Positions 26,462 to 35,612 of a stretch of 64,000 bases of DNA are shown piece by piece. Below the pieces are notes generated by a model. It was given only the letters and a program-made list of their open reading frames with translations. It had not been told where the DNA came from and did no database searches. The stretch covers positions 310,093-374,092 of the forward strand of contig NZ_CYPU01000039.1 of NCBI RefSeq assembly GCF_001458195.1, given 5' to 3'. The translations under genes and the position numbers were made by a program. How positions within the stretch are numbered: position 1 is the first letter of the stretch; every line of letters starts with the position of its first letter. Origin of the DNA: Ruegeria atlantica. Its GTDB lineage: Bacteria; Pseudomonadota; Alphaproteobacteria; Rhodobacterales; Rhodobacteraceae.

Positions 26462-27865
26462 ATGGACTCGATAGAGATTGGCCTGTGGGTCACGGGTGGC
26501 CTGCTGGTTTTGGTTGTGACCGGAATGCGCGTGGCCTTCGCGGCGGGGCTTGCGGGGCTGTTTGGGTTGGTTTGGATTTTCTGGGCCAAGTTCGGATACG
26601 ATCCGGATCGCTTCGGCAAAGCATTAACCGTCGCGGTCAAGACGGCGGGGCAGGTGCCCCATTCCAAGGTTGCGGCCCATACGCTCAGCCTGATCCCCAC
26701 CTTTATCCTGATCGGTTATCTGGCCTATTATGCGGGCCTGACGCGCGCGTTGTTCGAGGCCGCTAAACGTTGGGTTGCGTGGGTGCCCGGAGGGCTCGCG
26801 GTTTCGACTGTGTTCGCCACAGCCGGGTTCGCGGCCGTTTCTGGCGCGTCGGTGGCGACCTCGGCAGTTTTCGCCCGGATCGCTATCCCCGAGATGCTGA
26901 AAGTCGGTTACAACAAGCAATTCGCAGCCGGAGTGGTCGCAGCGGGCGGTACACTTGCATCCCTTATCCCGCCATCCGCGATCCTTGTGATCTATGCGAT
27001 CATCGTGGAACAGGATGTGGGCAAACTGCTGCTTGCCGGGTTTATCCCCGGTGCATTTTCGGCCGTTGTGTACGGTCTGCTGATCGTCGGCATCGCGGTT
27101 GTGTTCAAAAACGTTGGTCCACCGGTAACAGGCTTCACCTGGAAGCAGCGTTTTGCGTCGCTGCCGGGCGCCTTTCCGATTGTCGCTGTAATCCTGATCA
27201 TCATTTGCTTTGTCTATAACCCGTTTGGAGAAAAGGCCTGGGGCACTCCAACCGAAGGCGGAGCAATCGGTGCCTTCATCGTCTTCTGTTTCGCCCTTTT
27301 CCACGGAATGCGGTGGCCCGAGCTGAAATCGGCGCTGCTGGAAACCGCCAAACTGACGGCCATGATCTTCACGATCATCTGGGGGGTGCTGATCTACGTA
27401 CGGTTTCTGGGGTTTGCGGATCTTCCAGGCGCGTTTTCGGACTGGATCACTTCGTTGGAAATGTCACCGATGCTGATACTGATCTGTATCCTGCTCGCCT
27501 ATGCGGTCTTAGGCATGTTCATGGATGCCATCGGGATGCTGTTGCTGACATTACCGGTCGTCTATCCGGCGGTCATGGCCCTAAACGGAGGGGAGACGGT
27601 CAGTGCCGCCGAAAGCGCCTTTGGCATGTCAGGTCCGATGTGTGCGATCTGGTTTGGTATTCTGGTGGTGAAAATGGCCGAGTTTTGCCTGATCACGCCT
27701 CCTATTGGCCTAAATTGTTTCGTGGTTGCAGGCGTGCGTCCGGATCTGAGCGTTCAGGACGTGTTCAAAGGCGTAACCCCGTTCTTCATCGCCGATGGCG
27801 TGACGATCGCGCTGCTCGTGGCGTTTCCCGGTATCGTACTCTACCTGCCGTCGCTGGCCGGATAG
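26462..27865 (+). CDS. dctM: TRAP transporter large permease subunit
   Basis: A 467-residue polytopic protein, 12 or more helices, that uses the sodium gradient to import the ligand held by DctP. ATAGFAAVSGASVATSAVFARIAIPEM and ASLIPPSAILVIYAII are the conserved DctM loops, repeated in the second half (CLITPPIGLNCFVVAGV). It is slightly longer than usual, with an inserted segment around residues 220-260. Confidence 0.92.
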   Translation: MDSIEIGLWVTGGLLVLVVTGMRVAFAAGLAGLFGLVWIFWAKFGYDPDRFGKALTVAVKTAGQVPHSKVAAHTLSLIPTFILIGYLAYYAGLTRALFEAAKRWVAWVPGGLAVSTVFATAGFAAVSGASVATSAVFARIAIPEMLKVGYNKQFAAGVVAAGGTLASLIPPSAILVIYAIIVEQDVGKLLLAGFIPGAFSAVVYGLLIVGIAVVFKNVGPPVTGFTWKQRFASLPGAFPIVAVILIIICFVYNPFGEKAWGTPTEGGAIGAFIVFCFALFHGMRWPELKSALLETAKLTAMIFTIIWGVLIYVRFLGFADLPGAFSDWITSLEMSPMLILICILLAYAVLGMFMDAIGMLLLTLPVVYPAVMALNGGETVSAAESAFGMSGPMCAIWFGILVVKMAEFCLITPPIGLNCFVVAGVRPDLSVQDVFKGVTPFFIADGVTIALLVAFPGIVLYLPSLAG

Positions 27866-27866
27866 A

Positions 27867-27893
27867 AAAAGCCCCCGGTGGTGAACCGGGGGC
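27867..27893 (-). terminator. Rho-independent terminator, arginine operon end
   Basis: An 8-bp stem (GCCCCCGG and CCGGGGGC, 27871-27893) followed on the minus strand by TTTTT. It lies 24 bp past the ornithine cyclodeaminase stop. On the plus strand the tail is not T-rich, so it mainly serves the minus-strand operon. Confidence 0.85.
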
Positions 27894-27917
27894 TAGTCGA
27901 CGTGAAGTGCGGGTTCT

Positions 27918-28961
27918 TCAGCTCGCCCGCATCAGCATTCCATACAGATCCCGCGGATCATCCGGATCTGCCAACATGTCCAAAGGTTCAAAGAAATCAG
28001 TGCCTTTGATGGCGGACTGGACGTAGCACAAGGCCGAGAAATCCTCGATCGCGAAGCCAACGCTATCAAAAAGAGTGATCTGTCGGTCGTCGCGTCGGCC
28101 CTTGGCCTGGCCGGTCATGACCTGCCACAATTCGGTCACTGGGTGATCCTCGGCCAAGGCCTGAATCTCGCCCTCGATGCGTGTTTGTTCCGGGTATTCG
28201 ACGAAGATGTCCGAGCGCAGCAGAATATCGCGGTGTAGTTCGGTCTTGCCGGGGCAATCACCGCCAATTGCATTGATGTGGACGCCCGGTCCAACCATGT
28301 TGTCGGTCAGGATCGTTGCGTTTTTCTTATCTGCGGTGCAGGTCGTAATGATCTGAGCGCCTTCGATGGCGTCCTCGGGTGTTTTGCAAAGCACGACCGT
28401 CAGCCCGGAATTTTTAAGGTTTGCCGCGCATTTTTCGGTGGCCGCATGATCTGTATCGTAAAGGCGCACAGTGTCGATCCCGCACATGGCCTTGAACGCC
28501 AGGCATTGGAACTCGGACTGAGCGCCATTCCCAATCATCGCCATGACGCGCGATGACTTTGGTGCCAGATGGCTGCCGACAAGGGCCGAGGTTGCCGCCG
28601 TGCGAAGGGCGGTCAACATCGTCATTTCGGTCAAAAGCGTAGGGTAGCCGGTATAGACGTCGGCCAGAAGGCCAAAGGCTGTCACGGTCTGCAGGCCCTC
28701 GGACGTGTTCTTGGGGTGCCCGTTGACGTATTTAAACCCATATGCCTCACCATCCGAGGTTGGCATCAGTTCGATTACGCCATGGGGAGAATGCGCCGGA
28801 ATGCGAGGGGTCTTGTCAAAGCTTTCCCAGCGTTTGAAGTCGGATTCAATCTGAGCCGCGATTTGAGTGATCATCTTTTCAAGCCCAATATGGTGCACCA
28901 GCCGCATCATGTTGTCGACGGATACAAAGGGCACAAGCGCCTTGTCAGAAGGTTGCATCAT
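27918..28961 (-). CDS. ocd: Ornithine cyclodeaminase
   Basis: A 347-residue NAD-dependent enzyme converting ornithine to proline and ammonia. It has the Rossmann motif AMIGNGAQSEFQ, substrate residues around FKYVNGHPKNTSEG, and the INAIGGDCPGKTEL segment with the catalytic Asp of this family. GGAGA precedes the ATG pair. It is last in a three-gene operon after arginase and the CtlX-like hydrolase, completing arginine to proline. Confidence 0.93.
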   Translation of the reverse strand: MMQPSDKALVPFVSVDNMMRLVHHIGLEKMITQIAAQIESDFKRWESFDKTPRIPAHSPHGVIELMPTSDGEAYGFKYVNGHPKNTSEGLQTVTAFGLLADVYTGYPTLLTEMTMLTALRTAATSALVGSHLAPKSSRVMAMIGNGAQSEFQCLAFKAMCGIDTVRLYDTDHAATEKCAANLKNSGLTVVLCKTPEDAIEGAQIITTCTADKKNATILTDNMVGPGVHINAIGGDCPGKTELHRDILLRSDIFVEYPEQTRIEGEIQALAEDHPVTELWQVMTGQAKGRRDDRQITLFDSVGFAIEDFSALCYVQSAIKGTDFFEPLDMLADPDDPRDLYGMLMRAS

Positions 28962-28967
28962 GGTCTC

Positions 28968-29888
28968 CTATCGGCGGGAAAGGTGGATACCGGCGATCAT
29001 GCAACGTACTGATCCTCCGGCTGTTTCAATGGTTGGAACCGACAATGGCAGCAAAGCCGCGCTGTCTTCGATGATGTCGATCTGTGCGGGCTTAAGCGCA
29101 GCTTTGGCGCGGCTGGAAAGCGCCAGAACAAGGCCGTCGCGGCCACTGAGCTCAATGGTGTTTCCGGCAAAATTTGCGATCTGGTCATGCGACAGGTCGA
29201 TGACGGTACGACCGGATTCCTCCAGTCGCGCCTTGACTGTCGCACGGCGTTCCGGGTCGGCAATCATGTCGAGGCAGATCAGTGCATAATGTGTGCCGAT
29301 CCCCATCAGGACATTGGTGTGATAGACATCTCTGCCTTCGGCGTCCCGGGCTTCGAACGCGATGGGTTCGTAGTTGAAGTTGGTACAGAACCGCTCCAAT
29401 AGAACGGGGTCGGCGCGGTTGGACTTGACCGTGTAGGCAATGCGTCCGACGTGGTCGAGAACCATTGCGCCAGTGCCTTCAAGCGCAAGATTGTCCTGCT
29501 CTAGTCCCGAATAGTCGATTACGTCCTGAACGCGGTCTTCCTGTTTCAACAACTCGATAACATCGGTGCGGCGTTCGCTCCGACGCGATGGAACAAACAT
29601 CGGGTAGATCGCCACATGTCCGCCGGGATGTGTCGAGAACCAGTTGTTGGGAAAGACACTGTCAGGCGTGTTCAGGTGGCCGTGATCGTCAAAGACATGA
29701 ACCGTGACACCGGCTTCACGCAGTTGCTCTACCGCGCGATCATGTTCATCGCGCGCGGCTGCTGAAGTTGCCTCGGCGGACCGGTGTGCCAGCGTCTGAA
29801 ACGCATTGTCATTGCTGGTTTCCGGGTTCGAGATAAACTCATGCGGGCGCACCATGACGACTGCGGAAGGAGATTGAAGGGAATTCAT
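28968..29888 (-). CDS. ctlX: CtlX-type guanidine hydrolase (arginine deiminase-related)
   Basis: A 306-residue member of the guanidine-modifying superfamily. Motifs are PDSVFPNNWFSTH near residue 75, EGTGAMVLDH, a histidine in DVYHTNVLMGIGTHYAL and the probable nucleophile cysteine in GGSVRCMIAGIHL close to the C-terminus. Family members occur with arginine or citrulline catabolism genes; the exact reaction of this type is poorly fixed. Its ATG overlaps the arginase stop (ATGA). Confidence 0.85.
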   Translation of the reverse strand: MNSLQSPSAVVMVRPHEFISNPETSNDNAFQTLAHRSAEATSAAARDEHDRAVEQLREAGVTVHVFDDHGHLNTPDSVFPNNWFSTHPGGHVAIYPMFVPSRRSERRTDVIELLKQEDRVQDVIDYSGLEQDNLALEGTGAMVLDHVGRIAYTVKSNRADPVLLERFCTNFNYEPIAFEARDAEGRDVYHTNVLMGIGTHYALICLDMIADPERRATVKARLEESGRTVIDLSHDQIANFAGNTIELSGRDGLVLALSSRAKAALKPAQIDIIEDSAALLPLSVPTIETAGGSVRCMIAGIHLSRR

Positions 29889-30808
29889 CAGAAGCTCCGG
29901 GTCGGACGGTCGAAGATGCGGCGGCCCAGCAAGGAGGCAGCCAAATCGACCATCAGTTTTGCGGTTCGTCCACGCTCATCCAGAAACGGGTTCAGTTCGA
30001 CCAGGTCCAGTGAGCAGACCAGACCGCTTTCGTGCAGCAGTTCCATCACCAGATGGGCTTCGCGTTCGGTCGCGCCTCCAGGAACAGTGGTGCCAACAGC
30101 GGGCGCAATTGAAGGGTCCAGAAAGTCGACGTCCAGCGAGACGTGCAGGATACCGTTTGCTGCGCGTACTCGGTCGAGGAGCGCGATCAACGGCGCCTTG
30201 ATGCCATGTTCATCAATGCTGCGCATGTCTGCCAGCATGGCCTGATCCTGTTCCAATCGTGCACGTTCAGCCGGGTCCACGGATCGCAGGCCGATCATAC
30301 CCACTCGGTCCGTTGGGACCGGGGCAGCCAGCGGAGGAAAGGCGTCAAACCCGGGTTGCCCGGTGAAATAGGCAACCGGTGTGCCGTGCAGGTTGCCGCT
30401 GCCGGTGCTGTCTGGTGTATGAAAGTCGCTGTGCGCGTCCAGCCAAAGCACGAACAGGGGGCGACCGATCCTGTCGGCATGTGCTGCCATCCCGGCAACT
30501 GTGCCCATGGACAAAGCGTGATCGCCGCCCATAAAAATCGGCAGTCCGTTCGGCGCGGTTTCCTGTGCGGCGCGGCTCAGGGCGCTGGTCCAGCCGATGC
30601 ACTCGGGCAGCGCCACAAGGTGTGGATGCTCCGGTACATCTGACGGATCGGCGCTGACATTGCCGATATCCGACACTTGGTGCCCGAGGTCAGTCAGAGC
30701 TTGTTCCAGACCGGCCACCCGGTAGGCGTCCGGGCCCATGCGGCACCCCTGACGACGCTTACCTGCGTCCATTGGTGCGCCAACCAATATTACATTTTGC
30801 GTATCCAT
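29888..30808 (-). CDS. rocF: Arginase
   Basis: A 306-residue Mn-dependent ureohydrolase giving ornithine and urea from arginine. The metal ligands are visible in GGDHALSMGT, LDAHSDFHTP and SLDVDFLDPS. The C-terminal LDLVELNPFLDERGRTAKL is also conserved. The length fits bacterial arginases rather than agmatinases. It is the first gene of the arginine operon, divergent from an Lrp-type regulator. Confidence 0.94.
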   Translation of the reverse strand: MDTQNVILVGAPMDAGKRRQGCRMGPDAYRVAGLEQALTDLGHQVSDIGNVSADPSDVPEHPHLVALPECIGWTSALSRAAQETAPNGLPIFMGGDHALSMGTVAGMAAHADRIGRPLFVLWLDAHSDFHTPDSTGSGNLHGTPVAYFTGQPGFDAFPPLAAPVPTDRVGMIGLRSVDPAERARLEQDQAMLADMRSIDEHGIKAPLIALLDRVRAANGILHVSLDVDFLDPSIAPAVGTTVPGGATEREAHLVMELLHESGLVCSLDLVELNPFLDERGRTAKLMVDLAASLLGRRIFDRPTRSF

Positions 30809-30894
30809 ATGACTATCTAGACCCTCGTGATGGCTTGCGAAAAGACAGCAAAATGTTCAAAATGGCATTCGGATAAACGAAATGAGAAGCAGTC
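30809..30894. promoter_or_regulatory. Divergent rocF / lrp-like promoter region
   Basis: An 86-bp gap, AT-richer than its flanks, between the arginase ATG and the Lrp-type regulator ATG. In such pairs the regulator binds here and responds to an amino acid. Exact boxes were not resolved. Confidence 0.5.
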
Positions 30895-31323
30895 ATGGAC
30901 GATTTGGATAGCAGGCTGCTCAGCGCCTTGCACCGGGATGCAAGGGCGTCCCTGTCCGAGCTCGCCGAAACGCTGGGTGTGACGCGCACTACGGTTCGCA
31001 GCCGCCTGCAGCGCCTCAAACAATCCGGAGAGATTGTTGGGTTTACGGTACTCACCCGTCAGGACGTGGCGCAAAGCCCGGTGCGCGGCTTGATGATGCT
31101 GGAAATCGAAGGCCGCGGAACAGAGCGCACGATGGCCCGAATTGCCGCCATGCGTCAGGTGCGTGCTGTTCACTCCACAAACGGCAGCTGGGATCTGATC
31201 GCCGAAATCTGGACCGAAACACTGGCCGAGTTGGACGAGGTGCTGTTCCAGATTCGCCGTATGGAGGGGATCACCAAGTCCGAGACCAACCTGCTGCTGT
31301 CCACCCGCAAAGGTCGGTTGTGA
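30895..31323 (+). CDS. Lrp/AsnC-family transcriptional regulator
   Basis: A 142-residue protein. Residues 5-60 hold the AsnC-type winged helix (LSELAETLGVTRTTVRSRLQRL) and residues 65-140 the RAM effector-binding domain (STNGSWDLIAEIW). It is divergent from rocF-ctlX-ocd, so it most likely activates that operon in the presence of arginine or ornithine, as in other proteobacteria. Confidence 0.92.
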   Translation: MDDLDSRLLSALHRDARASLSELAETLGVTRTTVRSRLQRLKQSGEIVGFTVLTRQDVAQSPVRGLMMLEIEGRGTERTMARIAAMRQVRAVHSTNGSWDLIAEIWTETLAELDEVLFQIRRMEGITKSETNLLLSTRKGRL

Positions 31324-31421
31324 CCCCCGTAGTGCTTTGAGCCTGAACGAAAATGTGCAAAAGTCGGCTTGCGCGTTTCGATCGTGCAGAGTGTGATCGA
31401 GCCTGAGAGCAGGGACAAAGC

Positions 31422-34031
31422 ATGGCAACTCATGAAAATGTCGAAGAACTCTGGGCTGTACGCCTGGCCGAACGGGTTTCGGGGTTTCTTGAAAAGCCCC
31501 TTGTCCGGATCGCGATACCGATTCTGGTCACGCTTATTGCCCTGACCGTCCTGCACGAGCTGTCTTCGCACGTCAAATGGGCTGATGTAAAAACCGACGT
31601 CGCGAATACATCGTGGAAATTGATGTTTTTCGCCCTGTGTTGGACGGCTGTCAGCTTTTTATCTCTCTCACTTTACGATGTGTTTGCCGTGCAAAGTGTG
31701 GCGGATGGCGAGGTCCCTTTGCCTGTCGCAGGCATGGCTGGCGCCTGTGGCTACGCCGTGTCGAATTGCCTCGGGTTTTCCTACATCACCGGCACGGCGA
31801 TCCGGTATCGGATCTATGCCTCTCTGGGTCTTGATCTGGGTCGGGTCGCGGGGGTGATCGCCACATCCTGGATCGCATTCTGGTCAGGTTTCATTCTGCT
31901 TTTGGGTGGGTTGCTAACCTTTCATCCAGATGGCGTGTCCAAGGTTCTGCCCATAAGTGACACCGTCGAAACCGTGATGGGGCTGTGCCTGCTTGTGGGT
32001 TTCGCAACGCTGTTCATTTGGCTTTCCAAGGGTGGACGCAGACTGGCCACCGGTGGTTTGGGTTTCAATTTGCCGGGCGGCAAGTTGCCTGGATTGCTGA
32101 CGCTGGCGGCTGTGGGTGACCTGTTTGGGGCGTCCATGACGCTGTATGTGTTGATGCCAGATGACCTGGGGGTTGGGTTTCCGTTCTTCTTCACCGTTTA
32201 CATTGGCGCGATCGCGGTGGGAATTCTCAGCCACGCCCCGGGCGGAATTGGCGCGTTTGAGGCAACTTTGATCGCCGGGCTAGGGGCCTCCGGTCGGTCT
32301 GACGTGATCGCGGCCCTGTTGCTTTACCGGTTGGTCTATACCTTCCTGCCGTTCGCCATTGCGACGCTGTCCATCGCGGTGGCTTCGGCCCTGACGCACC
32401 GACATCACATCAGCGGAGCCGCCACGTGGGTTTACCGCGTGATCCGTCCGATTGTGCCGATGGTCGCGGCCGGTGTCGCAGCTGTGGCGGGTGTCATTCT
32501 GCTGGTGTCTGGGGCGTTGCCTGCAGGCAGCGAGAACCTTAGCGCATTGCGGGACTTTCTGCCTTTGTCCTTCGTCGAAGCCTCGCATCTTGCCGGCAGC
32601 GCTGTTGGAGTTCTACTGATCCTTGTTTCACGCGGCCTGTTCCGCAAGCTGTACCGCGCATGGATAGCGGCCATGCTGCTGATGGTTGCCGGGTTCGTCG
32701 CATCGCTGACCAAGGGTCTCGATACGCACGAAGCGATCAGCATGTTGGGCACAATCGCCTTGCTGGCCACGTTTCGCGGGGCGTTTTACCGCGTCAGCGG
32801 GGCATCGATTTTCCGCCTGAACATCCCGTGGCTGGTCAGCGTGGTCGCCTTGCTTTTGGTCGTCTTTTGGGTCGGGCTGTTTTCCTATTCGCATGTCGAA
32901 TATCAGAACGCTTTGTGGTGGGAGTTTGCGTGGAACGGTGACGCCTCACGCTTTTTGCGATCCAGTCTTGTGGTGGCGGTTATTCTTGGCGTGGTGGCCG
33001 TGAATTCTTTGTTCGGGCGCGAAGTTCCGGAACCGGTCCGGACAGAGATCCCCGAGGTTGTTGAACGCCTGGTCATGGAAAGCGAAGACACCGAGTCGCA
33101 GATTTCACTGACCGGCGACAAGCAATTCCTGATTTCACCGGACGATGACGCATTTCTGGCCTATGCCGACACAGGCAATGCACTGATCACCAAGGGGGAG
33201 CCGGTTGGGGATGAAACCGCCGGAAAGCAACTGATCTGGCAATTGCGCGAAATGGCGGACCGTGAGGGCAAGTTGTGCGCCTTCTACAGCGTATCGACTA
33301 AGTACTTGCCGACGTTTCTGGATCTGGGCCTGTCTATTCTGAAGATCGGAGAGGTCGCGCGGGTGCCGTTGAAAGATTTCTCGCTGGACGGCAAATCTCG
33401 CAAGCGGTTCCGTCAGGCCAAGAACCGGGCCGAACGCGAAGGGTACGTATTCGAGATCATACCGAAGGACAAAGTGGGCCCTGTATTGCCCGAACTGCGC
33501 AAGATTTCAGACGATTGGCTGGAGCATAAGGCTGGTGAGGAAAAGGGCTTTGCCTTGGGCGGGTTTGACGATGAATACCTGTCCTATTTCGATTTCGCGG
33601 TGCTGAAGAAGACAGATACGGGAAAGATCGTCGCCTTCGCCAACCTCTTCCAAGGCGGGAACAAGTCCGAATTGTCGTTGGACCTGATGCGGTATGAGCC
33701 GGACGGGTCGAACTTTATCATGGACGCCTTGTTTGCCGAGATGATGACCTGGGGGGCAGAGCAGGGGTTCCATTGGTTCTCGCTAGGAGCGGCACCGTTT
33801 TCGGGAATTGAGAACCGGCAACTGGCGTCTTTCTGGAACCGCGTCGGAGGGTTCGTTTATGAGCACGGCGAGCAGTTCTATCACTTCGAAGGGCTGCGAT
33901 CTTTCAAGCAGAAGTTCGATCCGGAGTGGAGCCCGAATTACCTCGCCAGCCCCGGTGGTCTGGCAGCACCACGTATTCTGTACGAGGTGAACATCCTGAT
34001 TTCAGGCGGTTTGCGCGGGCTGGCGAAGTAA
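31422..34031 (+). CDS. mprF: MprF-type phosphatidylglycerol lysyltransferase/flippase
   Basis: An 869-residue protein in two parts. The N-terminal 530 residues are polytopic (about 14 helices), including the flippase signature LSHAPGGIGAFEATLIAGL. The C-terminal 320 residues form the GNAT-like DUF2156 transferase domain that uses aminoacyl-tRNA, ending with YEHGEQFYHFEGLRSFKQKF. It aminoacylates phosphatidylglycerol and moves it to the outer leaflet, lowering surface charge against cationic peptides and acid. The amino acid used (Lys, Ala or other) cannot be decided. Single gene. Confidence 0.92.
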   Translation: MATHENVEELWAVRLAERVSGFLEKPLVRIAIPILVTLIALTVLHELSSHVKWADVKTDVANTSWKLMFFALCWTAVSFLSLSLYDVFAVQSVADGEVPLPVAGMAGACGYAVSNCLGFSYITGTAIRYRIYASLGLDLGRVAGVIATSWIAFWSGFILLLGGLLTFHPDGVSKVLPISDTVETVMGLCLLVGFATLFIWLSKGGRRLATGGLGFNLPGGKLPGLLTLAAVGDLFGASMTLYVLMPDDLGVGFPFFFTVYIGAIAVGILSHAPGGIGAFEATLIAGLGASGRSDVIAALLLYRLVYTFLPFAIATLSIAVASALTHRHHISGAATWVYRVIRPIVPMVAAGVAAVAGVILLVSGALPAGSENLSALRDFLPLSFVEASHLAGSAVGVLLILVSRGLFRKLYRAWIAAMLLMVAGFVASLTKGLDTHEAISMLGTIALLATFRGAFYRVSGASIFRLNIPWLVSVVALLLVVFWVGLFSYSHVEYQNALWWEFAWNGDASRFLRSSLVVAVILGVVAVNSLFGREVPEPVRTEIPEVVERLVMESEDTESQISLTGDKQFLISPDDDAFLAYADTGNALITKGEPVGDETAGKQLIWQLREMADREGKLCAFYSVSTKYLPTFLDLGLSILKIGEVARVPLKDFSLDGKSRKRFRQAKNRAEREGYVFEIIPKDKVGPVLPELRKISDDWLEHKAGEEKGFALGGFDDEYLSYFDFAVLKKTDTGKIVAFANLFQGGNKSELSLDLMRYEPDGSNFIMDALFAEMMTWGAEQGFHWFSLGAAPFSGIENRQLASFWNRVGGFVYEHGEQFYHFEGLRSFKQKFDPEWSPNYLASPGGLAAPRILYEVNILISGGLRGLAK

Positions 34032-34038
34032 CTAACAC

Positions 34039-35604
34039 TCAGTTCAGACTGGCGCGGGTTGGGGTTTTCTCCAGAAGATCGCCCCAATCCGTGCGATATG
34101 CCATTTCGGCCAGAACGGTTTCTGGTAGGAATTCTTGGTTCTGCCGGATCTGCCAGCCGCCACCCAATCCCTTGTAAACCGCAACCAGATTACTGGAAAC
34201 CTGCTGGCGGGCCTGAATCAAATTGGCCTGAGATCGCAGCAGCGCTGTTTGGGTGTTCAGGATACGCGAATAGCTGGCGATACCGTCCCGATACTGGTCG
34301 ATGGCGATATCGGCCGCTTTGCGCGAAGCCGCGACGCTTTTTTCATAAAAGCCAACTTGCTTGCGAGATTGGGCATAGGCCACCATCGCGCTTTCAACCT
34401 CGGAATAAGCGGTCAGGACAGTGTTCTGGTAATTGGCGATCAACGCCTGATAGGCCGCATCCTGCGCGCGGACGTTGTTTTTGATCCGGCCATAGTTCAG
34501 CACGTTCCAGACCACACCGGCATTCGCGAGCCCGGTGTTGCTGCCTGCTGAAAACAGATCTTGCCCGCCCGAGGCCTGCAGGCCAATAGCACCCGACAGG
34601 ATGAATTGCGGATAGAGGTCGGCCAAAGCGATCCCGACCTGCGCTGATTGCGTGGCCGCTGCCAACTCGGCTGCGCGAACGTCTGGGCGGCGGCGCAGAA
34701 GCTCGGCAGGGACACCGACGGACACATTCGTACGCGCAGAGGGGATCCGCCCGGAATTGCCTAGTAGGCTGGTCATGCGGGAAGGGGTGGTTCCCAGCAG
34801 CACGGCCAAAGCATTTTTGGCCTGTTGAAGATCACTCTCAATCTCTGGCACCAAGGCCTTGGTATTGTTCAACAGGGCCGTGGATTCCTGCACGTCCAGC
34901 TCGGTTGTTACGCCATTGTCAAACCGCAATTGGGTCAGATCTGCGGATTCCTGTTGCAACTGGATGTTGTTGCGCGCCACGGCCAGCGACTCCTGCAAGG
35001 CACGAATGTTGACATACAGAGCAGCAACATCGCCGGTCAGCGTGACAAGCGCGTCGTCATAATTGGCCACTTGCAGCGCCAGATTGGATCGCGCGGCCTG
35101 AACGCCACGACGTTGCTGGCCCCACACGTCGAGTTCCCATTGGGCATCAAAGCCGACTTGCGAGGTCGAAAACTCGGTGTCCAACGGAATGATCCGGCGG
35201 ATATCGGAAATCGGTCCGAGGTTGTCGCTGACCTGACGGCGTTCGATGGATGCGCCGATGGCCTGTGATTGCGGATACAGCTCGCCAAACGCAATGCCCA
35301 ACTGCGCGCGTGCCTGCAGAACGCGCGCACCGGCAACCTGCAGATCAAGGTTCTGGGCATAGGCTTCGGCTATCAGTTTGTTGAGAGTGGGGTCGTTGAA
35401 CGTCTCCCACCATTTCACCACAGGCGCACTGCGCGAGGTCAGACCGCTTTGACCAGTGCTTGGGCTGTTGACCTCGATCCATTGCTTCACGACCGGAGAG
35501 CTGGGGCGCACGAAATCCGGGCCAACTGGTGCGCAGCCGACCAGCAGCGCGGCGCATAGGGCCGTGCCCATCAGTCGGCGGTAAAGTCTGGCCCGGGTCA
35601 TCAT
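34039..35604 (-). CDS. Outer-membrane efflux lipoprotein (NodT/OprM family)
   Basis: A 521-residue outer-membrane channel protein. A lipoprotein signal has a lipobox ending LLVGC with Cys24. The OEP repeats contain the coiled-coil hairpins (VARNNIQLQQESADLTQLRFDNG, and the second half RYDG-type equivalents at QYRDGIASY). RRRPDVRAAELAAATQSAQVG is the family signature. It follows a HlyD-type adaptor gene by 8 bp; together with the DUF3302 protein these form a putative efflux set. Confidence 0.92.
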   Translation of the reverse strand: MMTRARLYRRLMGTALCAALLVGCAPVGPDFVRPSSPVVKQWIEVNSPSTGQSGLTSRSAPVVKWWETFNDPTLNKLIAEAYAQNLDLQVAGARVLQARAQLGIAFGELYPQSQAIGASIERRQVSDNLGPISDIRRIIPLDTEFSTSQVGFDAQWELDVWGQQRRGVQAARSNLALQVANYDDALVTLTGDVAALYVNIRALQESLAVARNNIQLQQESADLTQLRFDNGVTTELDVQESTALLNNTKALVPEIESDLQQAKNALAVLLGTTPSRMTSLLGNSGRIPSARTNVSVGVPAELLRRRPDVRAAELAAATQSAQVGIALADLYPQFILSGAIGLQASGGQDLFSAGSNTGLANAGVVWNVLNYGRIKNNVRAQDAAYQALIANYQNTVLTAYSEVESAMVAYAQSRKQVGFYEKSVAASRKAADIAIDQYRDGIASYSRILNTQTALLRSQANLIQARQQVSSNLVAVYKGLGGGWQIRQNQEFLPETVLAEMAYRTDWGDLLEKTPTRASLN

Positions 35605-35612
35605 ATGTGTCC

